A stretch of 64,000 nucleotides of DNA from Channallabes apus (GCA_030522415.1 CM060113.1:8237065-8301064); one strand, 5' to 3'. Numbered from the stretch's first letter, positions 34,615-46,458 are shown. A program made the numbers and translations. Notes: generated from the sequence alone by a model not told the origin.

Positions 34615-34861
34615 TAAAGGATGTTGTTGGTCTTTCGATTGCTACCGTCGAGGGGTCGCCATAGAGGACCATCCGATCTGTGCACAACTTGGCACAGGTT
34701 TTATGTCTGATGTTCTTCCTGACGCACCCCTTCTATTTTATCCAGGCTTGGGACCAGCACTGCATCCAGAGGCTGCGGTTTGGCCATTGGGTGGGAATTA
34801 AACCCAGGCCTTCCGCATGGCAGGTAAGAAACCTACCACTGAGCCATCAATGCCCCAAGAT
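34615..34861 (-). mobile_element. SINE derived from tRNA-Gly(GCC)
   Basis: On the minus strand the first 70 bases (34861 down to about 34785) read GGGCATTGATGGCTCAGTGG, then TTACCTGCCATGCGG (anticodon-arm position GCC) and GGTTTAATTCCCACC. This is the order of a nuclear tRNA-Gly-GCC, with mismatches that break the stems. The body continues GCAGCCTCTGGATGCAGTGC, TCCCAAGCCTGGATAAAAT and GAAGAACATCAGACA. Hence a SINE, not a working tRNA gene. Confidence 0.7.
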
Positions 34862-35254
34862 GGATCAAGGATAGTCCTTAAAAAAAAAAAAAAAAACTAT
34901 GTAAAAAATATCCGGATTGTTTCTTGCATTTTTTATTTTTTTTAACACACATAGCTACAAAGTTCTTAAATAAAGTGATTGAAATGATTTTGTCTCTCAA
35001 CATTTTCTGACTAATGACAATCTGAATGTAATTTAAGGGATTTAATCCTTCCAGGGAAAAACAAAAAGTGCAAATCTTTGGCTGGACCTCTGTGAAATAG
35101 TTTCAAAGCATCCACAACAAAACATTTCCGTATTGGAAAGGGTTCCAGACCAAACAGTTTGTAAGAGGGTTAGAACTTTTAACAAGCTATCTGAAGAGTA
35201 ATTCTTACTCATCCCTTATGTACTGTATAACTCATCATTCATTCCCATCAACTC

Positions 35255-35350
35255 GTCTCTCTCGGTTTTGTCCCATTTAACTCTAGATGTCAAGGCTTTG
35301 TGTGTGTGTGTGTGTGTGCGTGTGTGTGTGTGCGTGCGTGTGTGTGTGTC
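35255..35350. repeat. (TG)n microsatellite
   Basis: TG with CG interruptions at 35300-35349. A C-run of about 19 occurs at 35786-35804. Confidence 0.9.
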
Positions 35351-35890
35351 TGATTCACACCATAAATTGTGAATAAATGCATTCTCAGAAACACAGGACT
35401 GTTTCCTCTTTTGTATTGTCCTATTAAACAACAGTATATTAAACTATTAAACTATAAGTAATATTTAATAAAATGTAATATATAAACTGTAAACACAGAC
35501 AAAAACCGTCACAACCAATCTAAGATCCAGAGTGAGCATAATGTCTTAAAAACTATAAATATATTTGTAATAAATCAAGTGTTTTTACTCAGCATAGTGT
35601 TTTTGAAATGAATTTATGAAATCAGGGAAAGTACATAATACAACACGTATAATTACTTTGGTCCACAGCAAAATCACTTGTAAATGTTATAAATATAATA
35701 TAAATACTCAAAACATCAACCGAAACAGTCTAATCTCTTTTTAGATGTAAATCTTTCTTTTCTATTTGTTCCCATTTGTTACAGGACCCCCCCCCCCCCC
35801 CCCCTAATATTGGCCCCAAGCTGATCCTTGCTGTTGAATCAGTGTCATGTTCAATTATAATATGAATATAATATCCCACTTTGGTGTCAC

Positions 35891-36081
35891 AATGGCAAGG
35901 TGGTGTAGGGGTTCATATCGTGGCCTCGCACCTCCAGGGTCAAGGGTTTGATTCCTGCCTCGGGTCTGTGTGTGTGGAGTTTGAACGTTCACTCTTCGTG
36001 CCCCGAGTCCCCTGGGATTGGCTCCAGGTCCCCCGTGACCCAGCACAGGATAAGTGGTATACCGATTAAATAAGTGAATGA
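35891..36081 (+). mobile_element. SINE family B, degenerate
   Basis: GGTGTAGGGGTTCATATCGT, CACCTCCAGGGTCAAGGGTT, GGGATTGGCTCCAGGTCCCC and GGATAAGTGGTATACCGA. Flanked by a near-perfect duplication (ACTTTGGTGTCAC / ACTTCGGTGTCAC). Confidence 0.75.
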
Positions 36082-37200
36082 ACTTCGGTGTCACTTTGGA
36101 ATAAAAAGAATTTCATAAACCGGTCTAAATGGATATTTGCTTTGTTCCATCAGGGAAAGCTTTGAAGGTTTATAAATAGAAAACTAGAACAAAAGGTTTT
36201 TTTTTTTATTTTAATTATTCACATATAGTCCCAAGTAGACTCAATTTTAAAAGCAAAGGGACTCTTATAAGTGTCCAGAGTGTCCAGATGTAGGAGTGTA
36301 ACGAGACATTCTGAAGTTTTTTTTTTTTGTCCTCCTGTTTTCATTTTCGGAAATATGGGACAAACGTTTATTAAGAAATTTGTCCGTAAGACGAGTCGGA
36401 AAAAAGAAAAAAGGAGTTTCTAATGAGAACAATTTTCACTAAAATGTGTTTCGCTGCAAATGCTTAAGTAGAAGACAGACGAGCCTTAGCTGTTAAGAAT
36501 CATGTGTCAGTGTGTATTAAGAATGTGTAAGGCCTCATGAAAAAGTGTATTGTGTCTCTTTGATGTATAAGGAAATCCATTCACAGATGTGTCTTCTGTT
36601 TCTTTTTGCATTATCTTGCTTACGGAAAGTGACGTTTTTATTCAGAAGTGTACAAAGAAGCCCATTAGTGTTTGTCTGGCTCATTTTTTTTCCAAAACAT
36701 CTTTTAGGGAGTGTGCATTGGCACTGAACTTCAGTAAACTGTGTTTAAACTTTAGTGCTTGTGGTTGAAAAGTTAAAACATTACACGAGCGTGTATTTTA
36801 GTGCGTATGAGTGAAAAACAGTAAGGGAGAGGGAGGAAAATTCAGAATCTTATCATACCTCTCTTTTAATCATGCTTTATATAGCACTTGTGTAAATATT
36901 GTTTTTGATATATGATCTATTATATTTTCCAAAAGCTAAAAATGTTTGCGGCAACTTTCTAAGAAAATGTGACAACTCAGCTCTTCCAGCCCTTGAACGT
37001 CGATACCGAAACACCCTCTGAGTGTGTGTGTGGGTGTATATGACTAGGCGTGTTCCCTTTCTGCTGTCCTGTTATGTGCCGAGGTGATTGATGATGCTTG
37101 GGCGATTATTATCCTGCGCTCCGCTGCAGGTTAGCCATCTCCACCTTGTAAAATTGTATGTTTAATAGTTTGATTGCTTAGTAAAGGCTGTAAGTGCTTT
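36080..37200. other. Intergenic, no gene
   Basis: AT-rich. 37070-37145 (GTGCCGAGGTGATTGATGAT...CTGCGCTCCGCTGCAGG) is more GC-rich than its surroundings and might be a conserved non-coding element. Confidence 0.4.
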
Positions 37201-37222
37201 GTGCGTGTGAGTGGATCCTGTC

Positions 37223-37282
37223 CTAGGGTTAGGGTTAGGGTTACGGTTAGGGTTAGGGTTAGGTAACCCTAACCCTAACCCT
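37223..37282. repeat. Interstitial telomeric repeat, head-to-head
   Basis: About six TTAGGG-type units (one TTACGG variant) run to 37263 and are directly followed by three CCCTAA units to 37282. The arrangement 5'-(TTAGGG)n(CCCTAA)n-3' is a head-to-head inverted repeat that can fold back on itself. Confidence 0.9.
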
Positions 37283-37887
37283 GTCCCTGCCCTGGATGTC
37301 AATGAATAAATGAAAAAATGAATAAAAATGTTTCAGAAGGACACACTTTTTGCCTTTTATACTGTAAGTCTTTCCTTTACAAGGCAGTAATTCCCAAGCT
37401 GGTTCACTGAAAATGTGACTTTTATTTCTGGCTCCGCTCTGATTTTCACTGACAAGCTCTCAGATTTAATAAGTACGTGAACAGAGAGCATGAGAATGAA
37501 ACCCTCTAGACACTGTAGGCTCAAAACGGATTTGAATTGCAATAAAAGAGTGATAACTTTAGTGGTAGTTACAGTGTCAGAAAACATCATGATCCTTAGA
37601 ATTATGTGCGTTTTAAGGAGAAAGTAAGCCGGGACCTCCGGCGACTAAGATGATTGACAACCACAAAAGAAAAAGGGTAAACTGCACAGAACAATTATGT
37701 TCAATGGCTTAAGTAAGGAAGAAAACACTTGAGGGTGTTCTGTTACAGTATATGAACATTTTCCCCCTTCTGCTATTTCTCCCCTAAAGCATAAAGACTA
37801 TTTCACTGACTCCATGTCAATTTGCCAATCATTGTAACACCTTCATATAACAATGTACTGAATGTCAAATATTTTCACTATTTAAAG

Positions 37888-37888
<1 letters not shown>

Positions 37889-37957
<69 letters not shown>
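37889..37957. repeat. (TA)n microsatellite
   Basis: About 34 TA units. Confidence 0.97.
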
Positions 37958-37959
<2 letters not shown>

Positions 37960-37960
<1 letters not shown>

Positions 37961-39660
37961 GATAAAATCTAGTTCCTGTTAGTTCTTACTGCATATTATA
38001 GTAGTAACAACATTTTTTCCCATTCATCAGTCTTTTATTTCTTGTCTTCAGATGAATAAAACCAAACAGCAACAGTCAAAGAGGCTGTGGTTTTAAGATA
38101 CCTACAGCACATGTATAAAAATCTATACGTAAAAGATAAACTATAAAATATGCTGTTTATAAACTTTTCTGTTTAACTTTAAATGTTTTTTTCCTCTTTT
38201 TATTTGATGTTTAATTTTAACATTTCAAAATGTCTTTGAGCACACAGAGCAGTCAGCTTGAATGATTTATGGGAGAAAGACTTTCTCTGGGAGAACATTT
38301 CTGGGGAATAAAGCAAAGCAGCTCTGAAAAACGCCTGACTGTTATGTGTGAGGATTTTGCTTATTCAGTAATACAGCAGTTTTTAGATTCCAAAATCTGG
38401 CATCATAGTAGAAATGTGAAATTTTTGTTTTCATTTTAAATAGAAATAAATAGAAGGTTAAGAAATATTTAAAGGAAATGAAAAATGTAGTATTTTAAAT
38501 ACATATAATAATCAAGATTCTGCGTACCTACTGTAATTAAACATAAGCAAATGCTCTGTGTACTTTGATACTGATCATGTGATCAACTGCTTTTTACAGA
38601 AGGTCAGGTTTTTCTCATGCCTAATCTTTTCTGCTGACGCATGTGATCAGATGACCCTCTAAATTCTGAATATGATCTAAAACGGATCATAAGGTCTTTC
38701 CACAAACTTATGGAGTCCATACCAGCTCAAGTGTACACTGTCATTAAACCATTAAGAAGCTCTGGAATTCAATGTTTTTACTTTTCCCACAGTTTTTTGT
38801 CAGTAATTATTTAGATATAAAAAAAAGAATCTATTCCCTGTGAATTTATAGTAATTAATGTTAAGTCATGGCAAAAAAAGTTTTAAAAAATTAAAAAACA
38901 AGAAAAATCATTACCCTACACTTATCTGTAACAAAATTCATATTAATATAATTTATCAATAACCTTGACTTGAAAACACACCCAAAACACCAACACTACA
39001 TTTAGATACCTTTCTAGATAGTTTACTAATTAAAATGAGTTTTCAAATGTACTTTAATCACATAAAACAGATGTCTCTTTGTTTAAGCAGCAAATATGTT
39101 GACAGTCATAAGAATAAGCGATATTTATTGCATCATGTTCAAAACACATTTAAAAATAATGAAACTTCCTCTAGGAAGTGATTTTGATCTTTGTTTTTTC
39201 TCAATCAGTGTATTTCCTTGATAAACAGATATATGCCAGGATGTTGTTCTTTCTTTCTTTCTTTCTTTCTTTTTTAAATAAAATTTCCAAAACATACGCT
39301 TCCTTGCCATACAAATAGCCAAACCTAATCCAAAACCTCCATTCTTTATAGGTTAGAATAACTGTATAGAATAGGAAATTCCCTTTAAAAATGCTCTTCA
39401 ACTATTTAATCATTTTGTGCTTTAAATATACATTTATATAAATCCTTCCATTAGTCGGAATTTCTCTGGATTTCCTCTGCGTCCTCCAGTTTCCTCTCAC
39501 TTTCCAAAAACATGTAGCATCCAGATCCACCACAAAATGGAAGACAGGCTAACTGAAAATGAATAATCACCAAATAAATCACTCAATTAGGGTACAATCC
39601 CTGATGAAGCTTGTAACATGAGTAGTAACAGTTTATGATGACATTTTTGGGTTTGTTTCC
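37960..39660. other. Intergenic, AT-rich, no gene
   Basis: Nothing coding was recognised. 39465-39560 holds a decayed scrap like SINE family B (CCTCCAGTTTCCTCTCAC). Confidence 0.5.
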
Positions 39661-39667
39661 AGGAATT

Positions 39668-40296
39668 ATATACAGTATACACTTCCAGTCAAAAGGTTGA
39701 CACACCTTCTAATTCACCGGTCTTTCCTGATTTTTATTTCTTTCTAAATTGTAAAAAAAAAAAACGCTGAAGGATTCCAAAATATGCAATAATCTCCTTT
39801 GAACATCTTATCTAGTTTTAATATTGAATAGCTAAATCTGATTCTCGCCATTAATACAGCCATAGAAGCTGGTAAGGCATGGCTGGCATCTAAGAAAGAC
39901 AGACAGACAGACAGACAGACACCGAAAAAAAGAAAGAAAGAAAGAAAGAAAGAAATGTGTCTGCTACTTATGCTCTGTAAAGCCTTCATAACGGCTCTAA
40001 TCTGAGGTGCTGTTTGTTAATTGGTGATTTCTTGGGCTTGCTTTCCTGGGAAGGTTTAAACGACAGCCAGTTTCTTTATGGTGCTTGATGGGTTTTGCAA
40101 ATACACTTAATATATTCCTGCAAGAACGTTTCCAAGACAGCTGACCTTTGTGTCTTTTAAAAACACCTGATTGTTGTGGTTGTTGTTACTTAATTTCCTA
40201 ATGTCATATGCATTATTCCATAGTTTTGGGGAAAAAACAAAACAAAAAACATCCAGTATTAATCCAAACCTGTGTACAAACTTTTGACAATAGACT
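39668..40296. mobile_element. Internally deleted Tc1-like element
   Basis: Left end ACTTCCAGTCAAAAGGTTGA and right end GTACAAACTTTTGACAA are inverted. Interior text such as GGTTGTTGTTACTTAATTTC and GCATTATTCCATAGTTTTGG matches a fish Tc1 family as remembered. It contains GACA and AAGA microsatellites at 39900-39955. No transposase frame. Confidence 0.6.
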
Positions 40297-40524
40297 TCTG
40301 GTACTAAAACAAAATATTGTTATATGACTTTACAGAAATTGTACTCTATATGACTGTATTTGAAATAGGAGTGAGAATGATAAAGATTTTCGTTTTTTAT
40401 ATATGTTTTGTTTTATAGAAAAATACCATTTTACAGAATTGTAGACTAAATAGTTTAGAGCTATATTTGATGGCAAAAAACTGGGTAAATACTGGGATAC
40501 TTTTATTTTATGTTTTTATAGTCA

Positions 40525-40575
40525 GCCAAAAATGTATACACACTTGAGGAAAAGAAAATTATTAATTAAAAATTA

Positions 40576-40620
<45 letters not shown>

Positions 40621-40715
40621 TATTAATATATCAATATATAACGTATTGCAATAAATGTAGCATTAAAATGTTTATTCAAGTTTTTCATTTCCTGAAGTGT
40701 GTATATATTTTCTAT
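40525..40715. repeat. Short inverted-repeat element with (TTA)n core
   Basis: GTATACACACTTGAGGAAAA near 40534 and its approximate complement TTTTCATTTCCTGAAGTGTG near 40683 bracket a (TTA)n tract at 40575-40617. Confidence 0.5.
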
Positions 40716-41344
40716 ATATTCAAACCCCAAAAGTAGACTCTCAGATAGACTCTGCTACTAGTAAATTACTGTGGTCATTTTTGAAGTGTGCCTAAAGAAA
40801 GAAATGGTATCACTTTAACCATATGGAATTACATTTTGCCCCGTCTCATCCGTCTCATTTGTGTGTGCTTGAACGTGGCCCCCTAGTCTGTATCCTCTAA
40901 AGGTCACCAAAAAGGATTTGAGCCCTTGTAGGGTCTGATTTCTTACCTTGAGAGCCAACATGTGTCTGCAATTTCACCCGCAGTGCCGCGCTCAAACCCA
41001 TCTGTGTGTGTCTTTTACTCCAAAAGCAGGTGTGCTTCCTCTAAACAGTAGCATTCAAGCATTTAAAAGAAAGGCTCCAGAGAATTTTCATTTTTCATTA
41101 TTTTAACAGCATGCCTTTACCTTGATAGCTCTTAGTAAATGGGACAGAGCATTTCTTGGACTGAAGTTGGGTTGTGGAAAGATACTTGGTTTTAGATAAA
41201 TTCTTTCCTAATTAGCCCATCAAATGTCTAGCCAGAAGTTGACATAAAATAAATACTATCTGTGATCAGATATTGTATTCTGTCATGTACCATTTACAGA
41301 GCAGCAGAACAGATATGGTGCATTGCTGATTTCTTAATGGTGGA

Positions 41345-41660
41345 AGCCTGGAGGCATGGGGGTTCAGAGTTTAGCACTGTTGACTTGCACCTCCAGGGTT
41401 GGGGGTTCAAATGTTGTTTCCGGTCATGTGCATGAGGGTTGCAGGTCCCACCCATGCTTGGGGCTTCCTGCATGTGTCCCAGTTTTCCAAAAACATTCAC
41501 TGTATGGTTGACTAGTCATTCCTAATAAACCGGAGTGCATGATTTGGTGTGTATGTTGGTGTGCTCATGCTGTGCAGTGGGTTGACAGCCCATGTCGGGT
41601 TTCCTTTAACTTGGTGCTTTCGAGCTTACACGGGATAAGTGGTGTGGAAAATAAATAAAT
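41345..41660 (+). mobile_element. SINE family B, strongly decayed
   Basis: TTTAGCACTGTTGACTTGCA, CACCTCCAGGGTTGGGGGTT and CGGGATAAGTGGTGTGGAAA keep the SINE order. Confidence 0.6.
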
Positions 41661-41689
41661 AAATAAATAAATTCTCAGATAGTGTACAT

Positions 41690-41815
41690 AGAGGGCAGAA
41701 GAGAATGGTCAGACTGGTTCGATCTGATTGGAAGGCTATGGTAACCCAATTAACTAGCCAAAAAAGCATCTCAGTACACACAGGGTGGCCTACAATAGCA
41801 AAAGCCTACATTGGA
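41690..41815 (+). mobile_element. Tc1-like transposase fragment (second family)
   Basis: GAATGGTCAGACTGGTTCGA, AAAGCATCTCAGTACACACA and GGTGGCCTACAATAGCAAAA match a fish Tc1-like repeat as remembered. Fragments of the same family lie at 46880-47130 and 60757-61090. Confidence 0.55.
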
Positions 41816-42223
41816 TTCAACTTAGAAAAGGAAACAAGGGGACCATAATGTGCACAACTAGACTTTTGAATATAAAATAAAAAGTCATGAGAAAAGTCCA
41901 CATGTGAGAATGTGCTTAATATGAACTGTAAATTCTGACTTTTCTGCAAGGGAAAATATGTCTTTAATTCCACTAAGAGTTGAATTGAAGACATATTGTT
42001 TAATTGATTGTTTGTGATGTAGTAAATTTCTGGACCTAAAAAAGCATTACAATTTTATGAAATTATGATTTTCTGGAATCCATGAGCATTATTTGATTCA
42101 TTAAACTCAATTCAATTAAACTTCATGTCAGCAGCAACAGTATATAAATAGACAAGATTAACAGAACAAAATTGTACAAAGACCGGAACATGAACGTAAA
42201 ATCTGTTAACTCTATTGATTTGG

Positions 42224-42226
<3 letters not shown>

Positions 42227-42273
<47 letters not shown>
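42227..42273. repeat. (ATT)n microsatellite
   Basis: About 15 ATT units. Confidence 0.97.
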
Positions 42274-42274
<1 letters not shown>

Positions 42275-42789
42275 GAATACAATTGCACACCAAGGGTTCC
42301 ACTGCATTTCACTTTATTTCTTTTCACGTATATTCTTTTTATTTTACTATTACTTGGGACGTTTTATTTATATAAAATCTACAATAATGTCTTTCACAAT
42401 CTTCTTTGAGACCTTGCATAAAGCGAAAACATGTGCTCTTGTAAACTCATATGGTAAAACAGCTACAAGGTTTTAGGTACAACAATAACATTTTACAAGC
42501 TTGCATGACTCTTTAATAAAGTTTCTATAACATTTTTAGAATAACTTTATTAACCAAAAGGCGACATTTGCTGTGTGTTTGTGTGCAAAGAATTTATGCT
42601 AGCTACTGTACCTGGAAAGCCCCCGGACAGCACAAGGCACGGCAAGAAAGCAATTTTTATTGTTTCTGTTCCAGTGAGCAGGACAAGAAGGTGAACTTTG
42701 ACTGGAGTTTATATTTATCCATGAACTCCACAGTTCTGGATAAATGTAAAAATGAATTGTTTCTCTGTATGTAACAAGCTGAAAAAATC

Positions 42790-42890
42790 TGTAAGGTAAG
42801 CTAGAAAACAAGAAAACTAGCTGTAGCTAATTACAACTACAAAGCTAAGCTATATAAGCTAACTATAGCTAAGAGCACTTCCTGGTGATA
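42790..42890. repeat. AGCTA-rich simple sequence
   Basis: Repeated AGCTA/AGCTAA words (GTAAGCTAG, ACTAGCTGTAGCTA, AAGCTAAGCTATATAAGCTA). Confidence 0.6.
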
Positions 42891-43179
42891 ATAATGTTGG
42901 AGAGGCATGGAGGAGGAACATTTACATTTATAGCATTTAGCAGTCATTCTTAGCATTTTTATGCTAGTGCAAATCAAATTATAAAGCTAAAGTTGAGTTG
43001 TTGTTGTTGTTTTTGTTGTTGTTGTTGGTTATTCATGTTCTCGATGAAGAGGTAGGACTCTCAGGGAGTGCTTTGGGTCAAAATTTTGAATGAAGTGAAT
43101 GAATTTGTTGCTTTGTTGTATAAAAATTCTGATTTAAATTGAAAATGATTCAGTCTACATGCCTTTCTTCTTGCAGTGC

Positions 43180-43890
43180 TGTATAATTTCCAGAATGTTC
43201 CTGTACAACAGTTAAAGACTTGAGGGATGTTCTATAATGTTTATACACAGCAGGTAAAAACTTGTGGAACATTCCAGAATGTTTCTATACAAATTAAAGA
43301 CTTATTGAGTACTCCAGAATGTTTTAATACAGCAGTTAAAGACTAGAAGAATACTCCAGAATGTTCCGATACAGCAGTTAAAGACTTATGGAAAATTTCA
43401 GATTGTTGCTATTCAACAGTTAAAGATTTGAAGAATAGATTTTGAAAGAAAAAGATTTGAGGAATATCCCAGAATGTATATACAGAAATTATGATTTGAT
43501 GAATACTATATAATGTCCCTAAAATGAAATAATGATGTAGTCATAGTGAGTTCCTAAAGCAATCAAAAGCTTTAGAAATATTCCAGAATATTCCATCATT
43601 TTAGAGCTAGGTCAATATTCTAGAATATTCCAAAAGCAATTAATTGGAATATTCCAGAATGTTTCTATGGAGGAGTTTATTCTGGCAATATTCCAGAAGG
43701 TTCCCACACAATGGTATAGGACTTGTATAGTATAGTTCCTGTACTATGGTTAGAAACTTGAGGAATATTTTATAACGTTGATAAAGGAATTAAAGTTTAC
43801 AGTATGTTCCAGAATTTTTCTATTACAATTAGTCTTATAATGTCCAAAAAGTAATTACTGATTTGTGGAATATTCCAGAATGTTAAGCCT
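43180..43890. repeat. Degenerate 42-bp minisatellite rich in heat-shock elements
   Basis: The unit reads approximately ACAGTTAAAGACTTGAGGAA then TATTCCAGAATGTTCCTATA; copies are spaced 84, 40, 42 and 43 bp at the left, then decay. It contains seven perfect three-unit heat-shock elements (TTCnnGAAnnTTC or its complement): 43188-43200, 43267-43279, 43581-43593, 43618-43630, 43647-43659, 43691-43703, 43868-43880. Several near matches lie between them. No coding potential. Confidence 0.85.
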
Positions 43891-44161
43891 ATTCCACAGA
43901 ATTTTCTTTTATAGAAAATTGTACATAAACTTTTTTTTAAGTTATAATTGTAGTAAAAAAAAAGGGTATACACTGTACTTTGTAATCTTGCTGGGGTGGT
44001 ACATTTCATTTGTATACAAAATTTGTATATAATATGTATTAATAAATATATTTTTTATTGAAATATGAAAATAAGAAAAAATTTAATACATAATTGGACA
44101 CATAAAACATATGTCAGTTTTATTGTAAAACTTTAAAAGTACATTACTATATGTACACTTT

Positions 44162-44164
<3 letters not shown>

Positions 44165-44222
<58 letters not shown>
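44165..44222. repeat. (TA)n microsatellite
   Basis: About 29 TA units. Confidence 0.97.
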
Positions 44223-44226
<4 letters not shown>

Positions 44227-44229
44227 TAT

Positions 44230-44667
44230 ATATAAAGGACAAGCTAGAACCAGGGCCACCAAGAAAGAACACGTGAAAGAAGTATAAATCCCTCCCACCT
44301 GAGAATTAAATTATGAAAGCTGTTTAGGCCTACTCGTGTTGTTTATTCACACCTCATTAAATCAGGAACAAACAGGCCCATCGCTCTTTCTTTGATGATG
44401 AACGAAAAGCAAGTGTTCTTTCAGATGTGTGCTTCTTTGACGATTTGATGGAACGTCGCCAGTGTAATTTCAAATTGCTGTTAATGAGGGGAACTATTCC
44501 CAGGGCGCGCGCACCAGTTTCATCAAGTTCTGCTTTCCAGCGCGCCAAGTGATCACCTGCTCTGTTCACCCCCCCTTTGTCTCTCTCTCAGCGTGAGAAA
44601 GCCCGTCCTCATCTGTCACACCGTGTTTGGGTCATTGAGAAACAACAGGACGAAATGAGCGAGCGAA

Positions 44668-44702
<35 letters not shown>

Positions 44703-45525
44703 TAGATAGAGAGCAGAACGGAATGAAGGAACCTTTCGCTTTCATCCAGATTTTATGGAACCTGCACTGCATTGGCTCATTCGTTTATGTTGAAAATTCT
44801 TGGAACTTTTAAAAGCCTCTTAAAATAGGGCCGACTGAGAAAGAAAGGGGGGGGGGGGGGGAGGACAGAGTGTGAGAAAAGATTAGAATGGAAGACTGGA
44901 TAAATATGTGCATGTGCGTGTGTGTGTGTTAAACATTGTGGGAGGTTTTTTTTGGGACTGTAATCTCTGTCGTTCCGTCTGGGACACTAAAAGCTTTTTA
45001 TTTACCTTTCGCTCACACACACTGCTCTTTGTGAGTGTCCTCATGAACCCACGTGTGTACAAGAACCCATTTGTGTGTGTGTGAATGTGAGAGAGAGAGA
45101 GACTTGGTCGACACACTCTTATTGACAGAGTTCAAACACATCACATTAACACGCTCCCGCCTTTTCTGCTCTTTTGTTTTGTGTTGCTCGTTTAAGGGAT
45201 CCGAGATGCAGGCAGTAAGCTTGTCAGACCTCCCATTAGCTTCCACCAAACATTCTCGATATCATCCTATTTTCTCCTTCACTCAGCACTCTCCCTTATA
45301 AACACAGACACACACTGAGAAACTCATCTCTATAACCCAACCAACACACGAGCAGTGACATCCAAAATCTATGAACGCGGTCCAAAATAATCATGCATAG
45401 GGCAATCATGTTGAATAACACTGAAACACATTACAGCGCATTTACACACACCCTGACAAGCACATACAAACTCACACGCCTTTGTGGTTACCTGTAGTTA
45501 TCTGGAAAGATGAGTTTAGTAAGCC
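44230..45525. other. Intergenic, no gene; simple repeats
   Basis: GA tract at 44675-44700, G-run at 44847-44862, TG/CA tracts near 44920 and 45010-45090. 44480-44640 is GC-richer and may be conserved, but nothing was recognised. Confidence 0.4.
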
Positions 45526-45529
45526 ATAA

Positions 45530-45660
45530 ATCAGTCAGCTGATGCCTGAGGTCTCCCCCCTGCACCGAGCGGTTGGGAGAGGCGGCCCAGCCCTGCAGCT
45601 ATGGAGGTGGGAGATTCCATTGCACGGCAAGGAGCGGGGGCGGGGGAGCGGCAGGTGAGC
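45530..45660 (+). promoter_or_regulatory. GC-rich block, possible first exon or conserved element
   Basis: The block stands out from AT-rich flanks and contains an E-box CAGCTG and a GC box GGGGCGGGG. An ATG at 45601 with G at -3 and +4 opens 18 codons (MEVGDSIARQGAGAGERQ) ending exactly at CAG|GTGAGC, a strong splice donor. No protein family was recognised, and it may be chance. Confidence 0.25.
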
Positions 45661-45846
45661 GCAGTGCTGTAACAGGAAGGGTTAGGTTAAGGGTAAGAGC
45701 GAGCAATATGCCAGGAATGATTATATCGCAATCTTCAGACTAATTCTACTGTTTTTTTTGTTCAGGTGGTAGTTTTGTTGTATATTTGTTACTTTTAACA
45801 AATAAATAGCAAATACACTCCTAATACCCTACAAATAAAATAATAA

Positions 45847-46419
45847 GAGGGACGTTCAAGTCAAACCGGGACTTTTGTCTGCGCAGAATAACACAGTTAT
45901 CAGAGTAAATCCCTTTATTTCTCGCTACATAATCCCCTGCTACACTAATGCACTTATCCGAGCGTTACACTGGTGCTTGGATACACATCAAGGTAGAAAG
46001 TTTTCTCAGTACCCCGGAGCCATGATTGCACTGGCTACTTCACTTTGCAATTCTGGCCTCCCAGGAACTCCAAATATTTAGAAATCACATGGAGTAAGGT
46101 TAGAACTTTATGGGGATTGTGTGTACAGTTGCTACAGACAGATATGTCCCTTCCACAAGCTGGTGACAAGTTATCTGTTGATTTTCAAGAATTAGGCGGT
46201 TAACTCGCACAGTGTTAGCAGGACCGACTGCAGTGGCCTCTGAGTCACCTCGGCCAAAATCGTCATTCACAGACGTACAGCCTTCTTTAAAACGTTTACA
46301 CCATTCAAATGTTTATTATTATTATATTATTGCGACTTATTGCGACTAGAAGAAATTATCATCGTATTGTGCTAGAAGCTGCTTTTAAGTTTTTTAACAG
46401 TTTGTCTTGAATGCCCCAT

Positions 46420-46420
<1 letters not shown>
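45847..46420 (-). mobile_element. Internally deleted mariner
   Basis: Inverted ends: left GAGGGACGTTCAAGTCAAAC, right (complement) CATGGGGCATTCAAGACAAA, flanked by TAATAATAA on both sides. The minus-strand frame near 46320-46200 reads TFEWCKRFKEGCTSVNDDFG, the mariner N-terminal helix-turn-helix region. The catalytic domain is gone; 574 bp remain of a normal ~1.3 kb. Confidence 0.75.

Positions 46421-46456
<36 letters not shown>
46418..46456. repeat. (TAA)n microsatellite
   Basis: About 12 TAA units abutting the mariner end. Confidence 0.95.

Positions 46457-46458
<2 letters not shown>

Noticed and set aside
34785..34861. Possible tRNA-Gly gene on the minus strand
   Set aside because: Mismatches break the acceptor and anticodon stems and the sequence continues as a SINE body.
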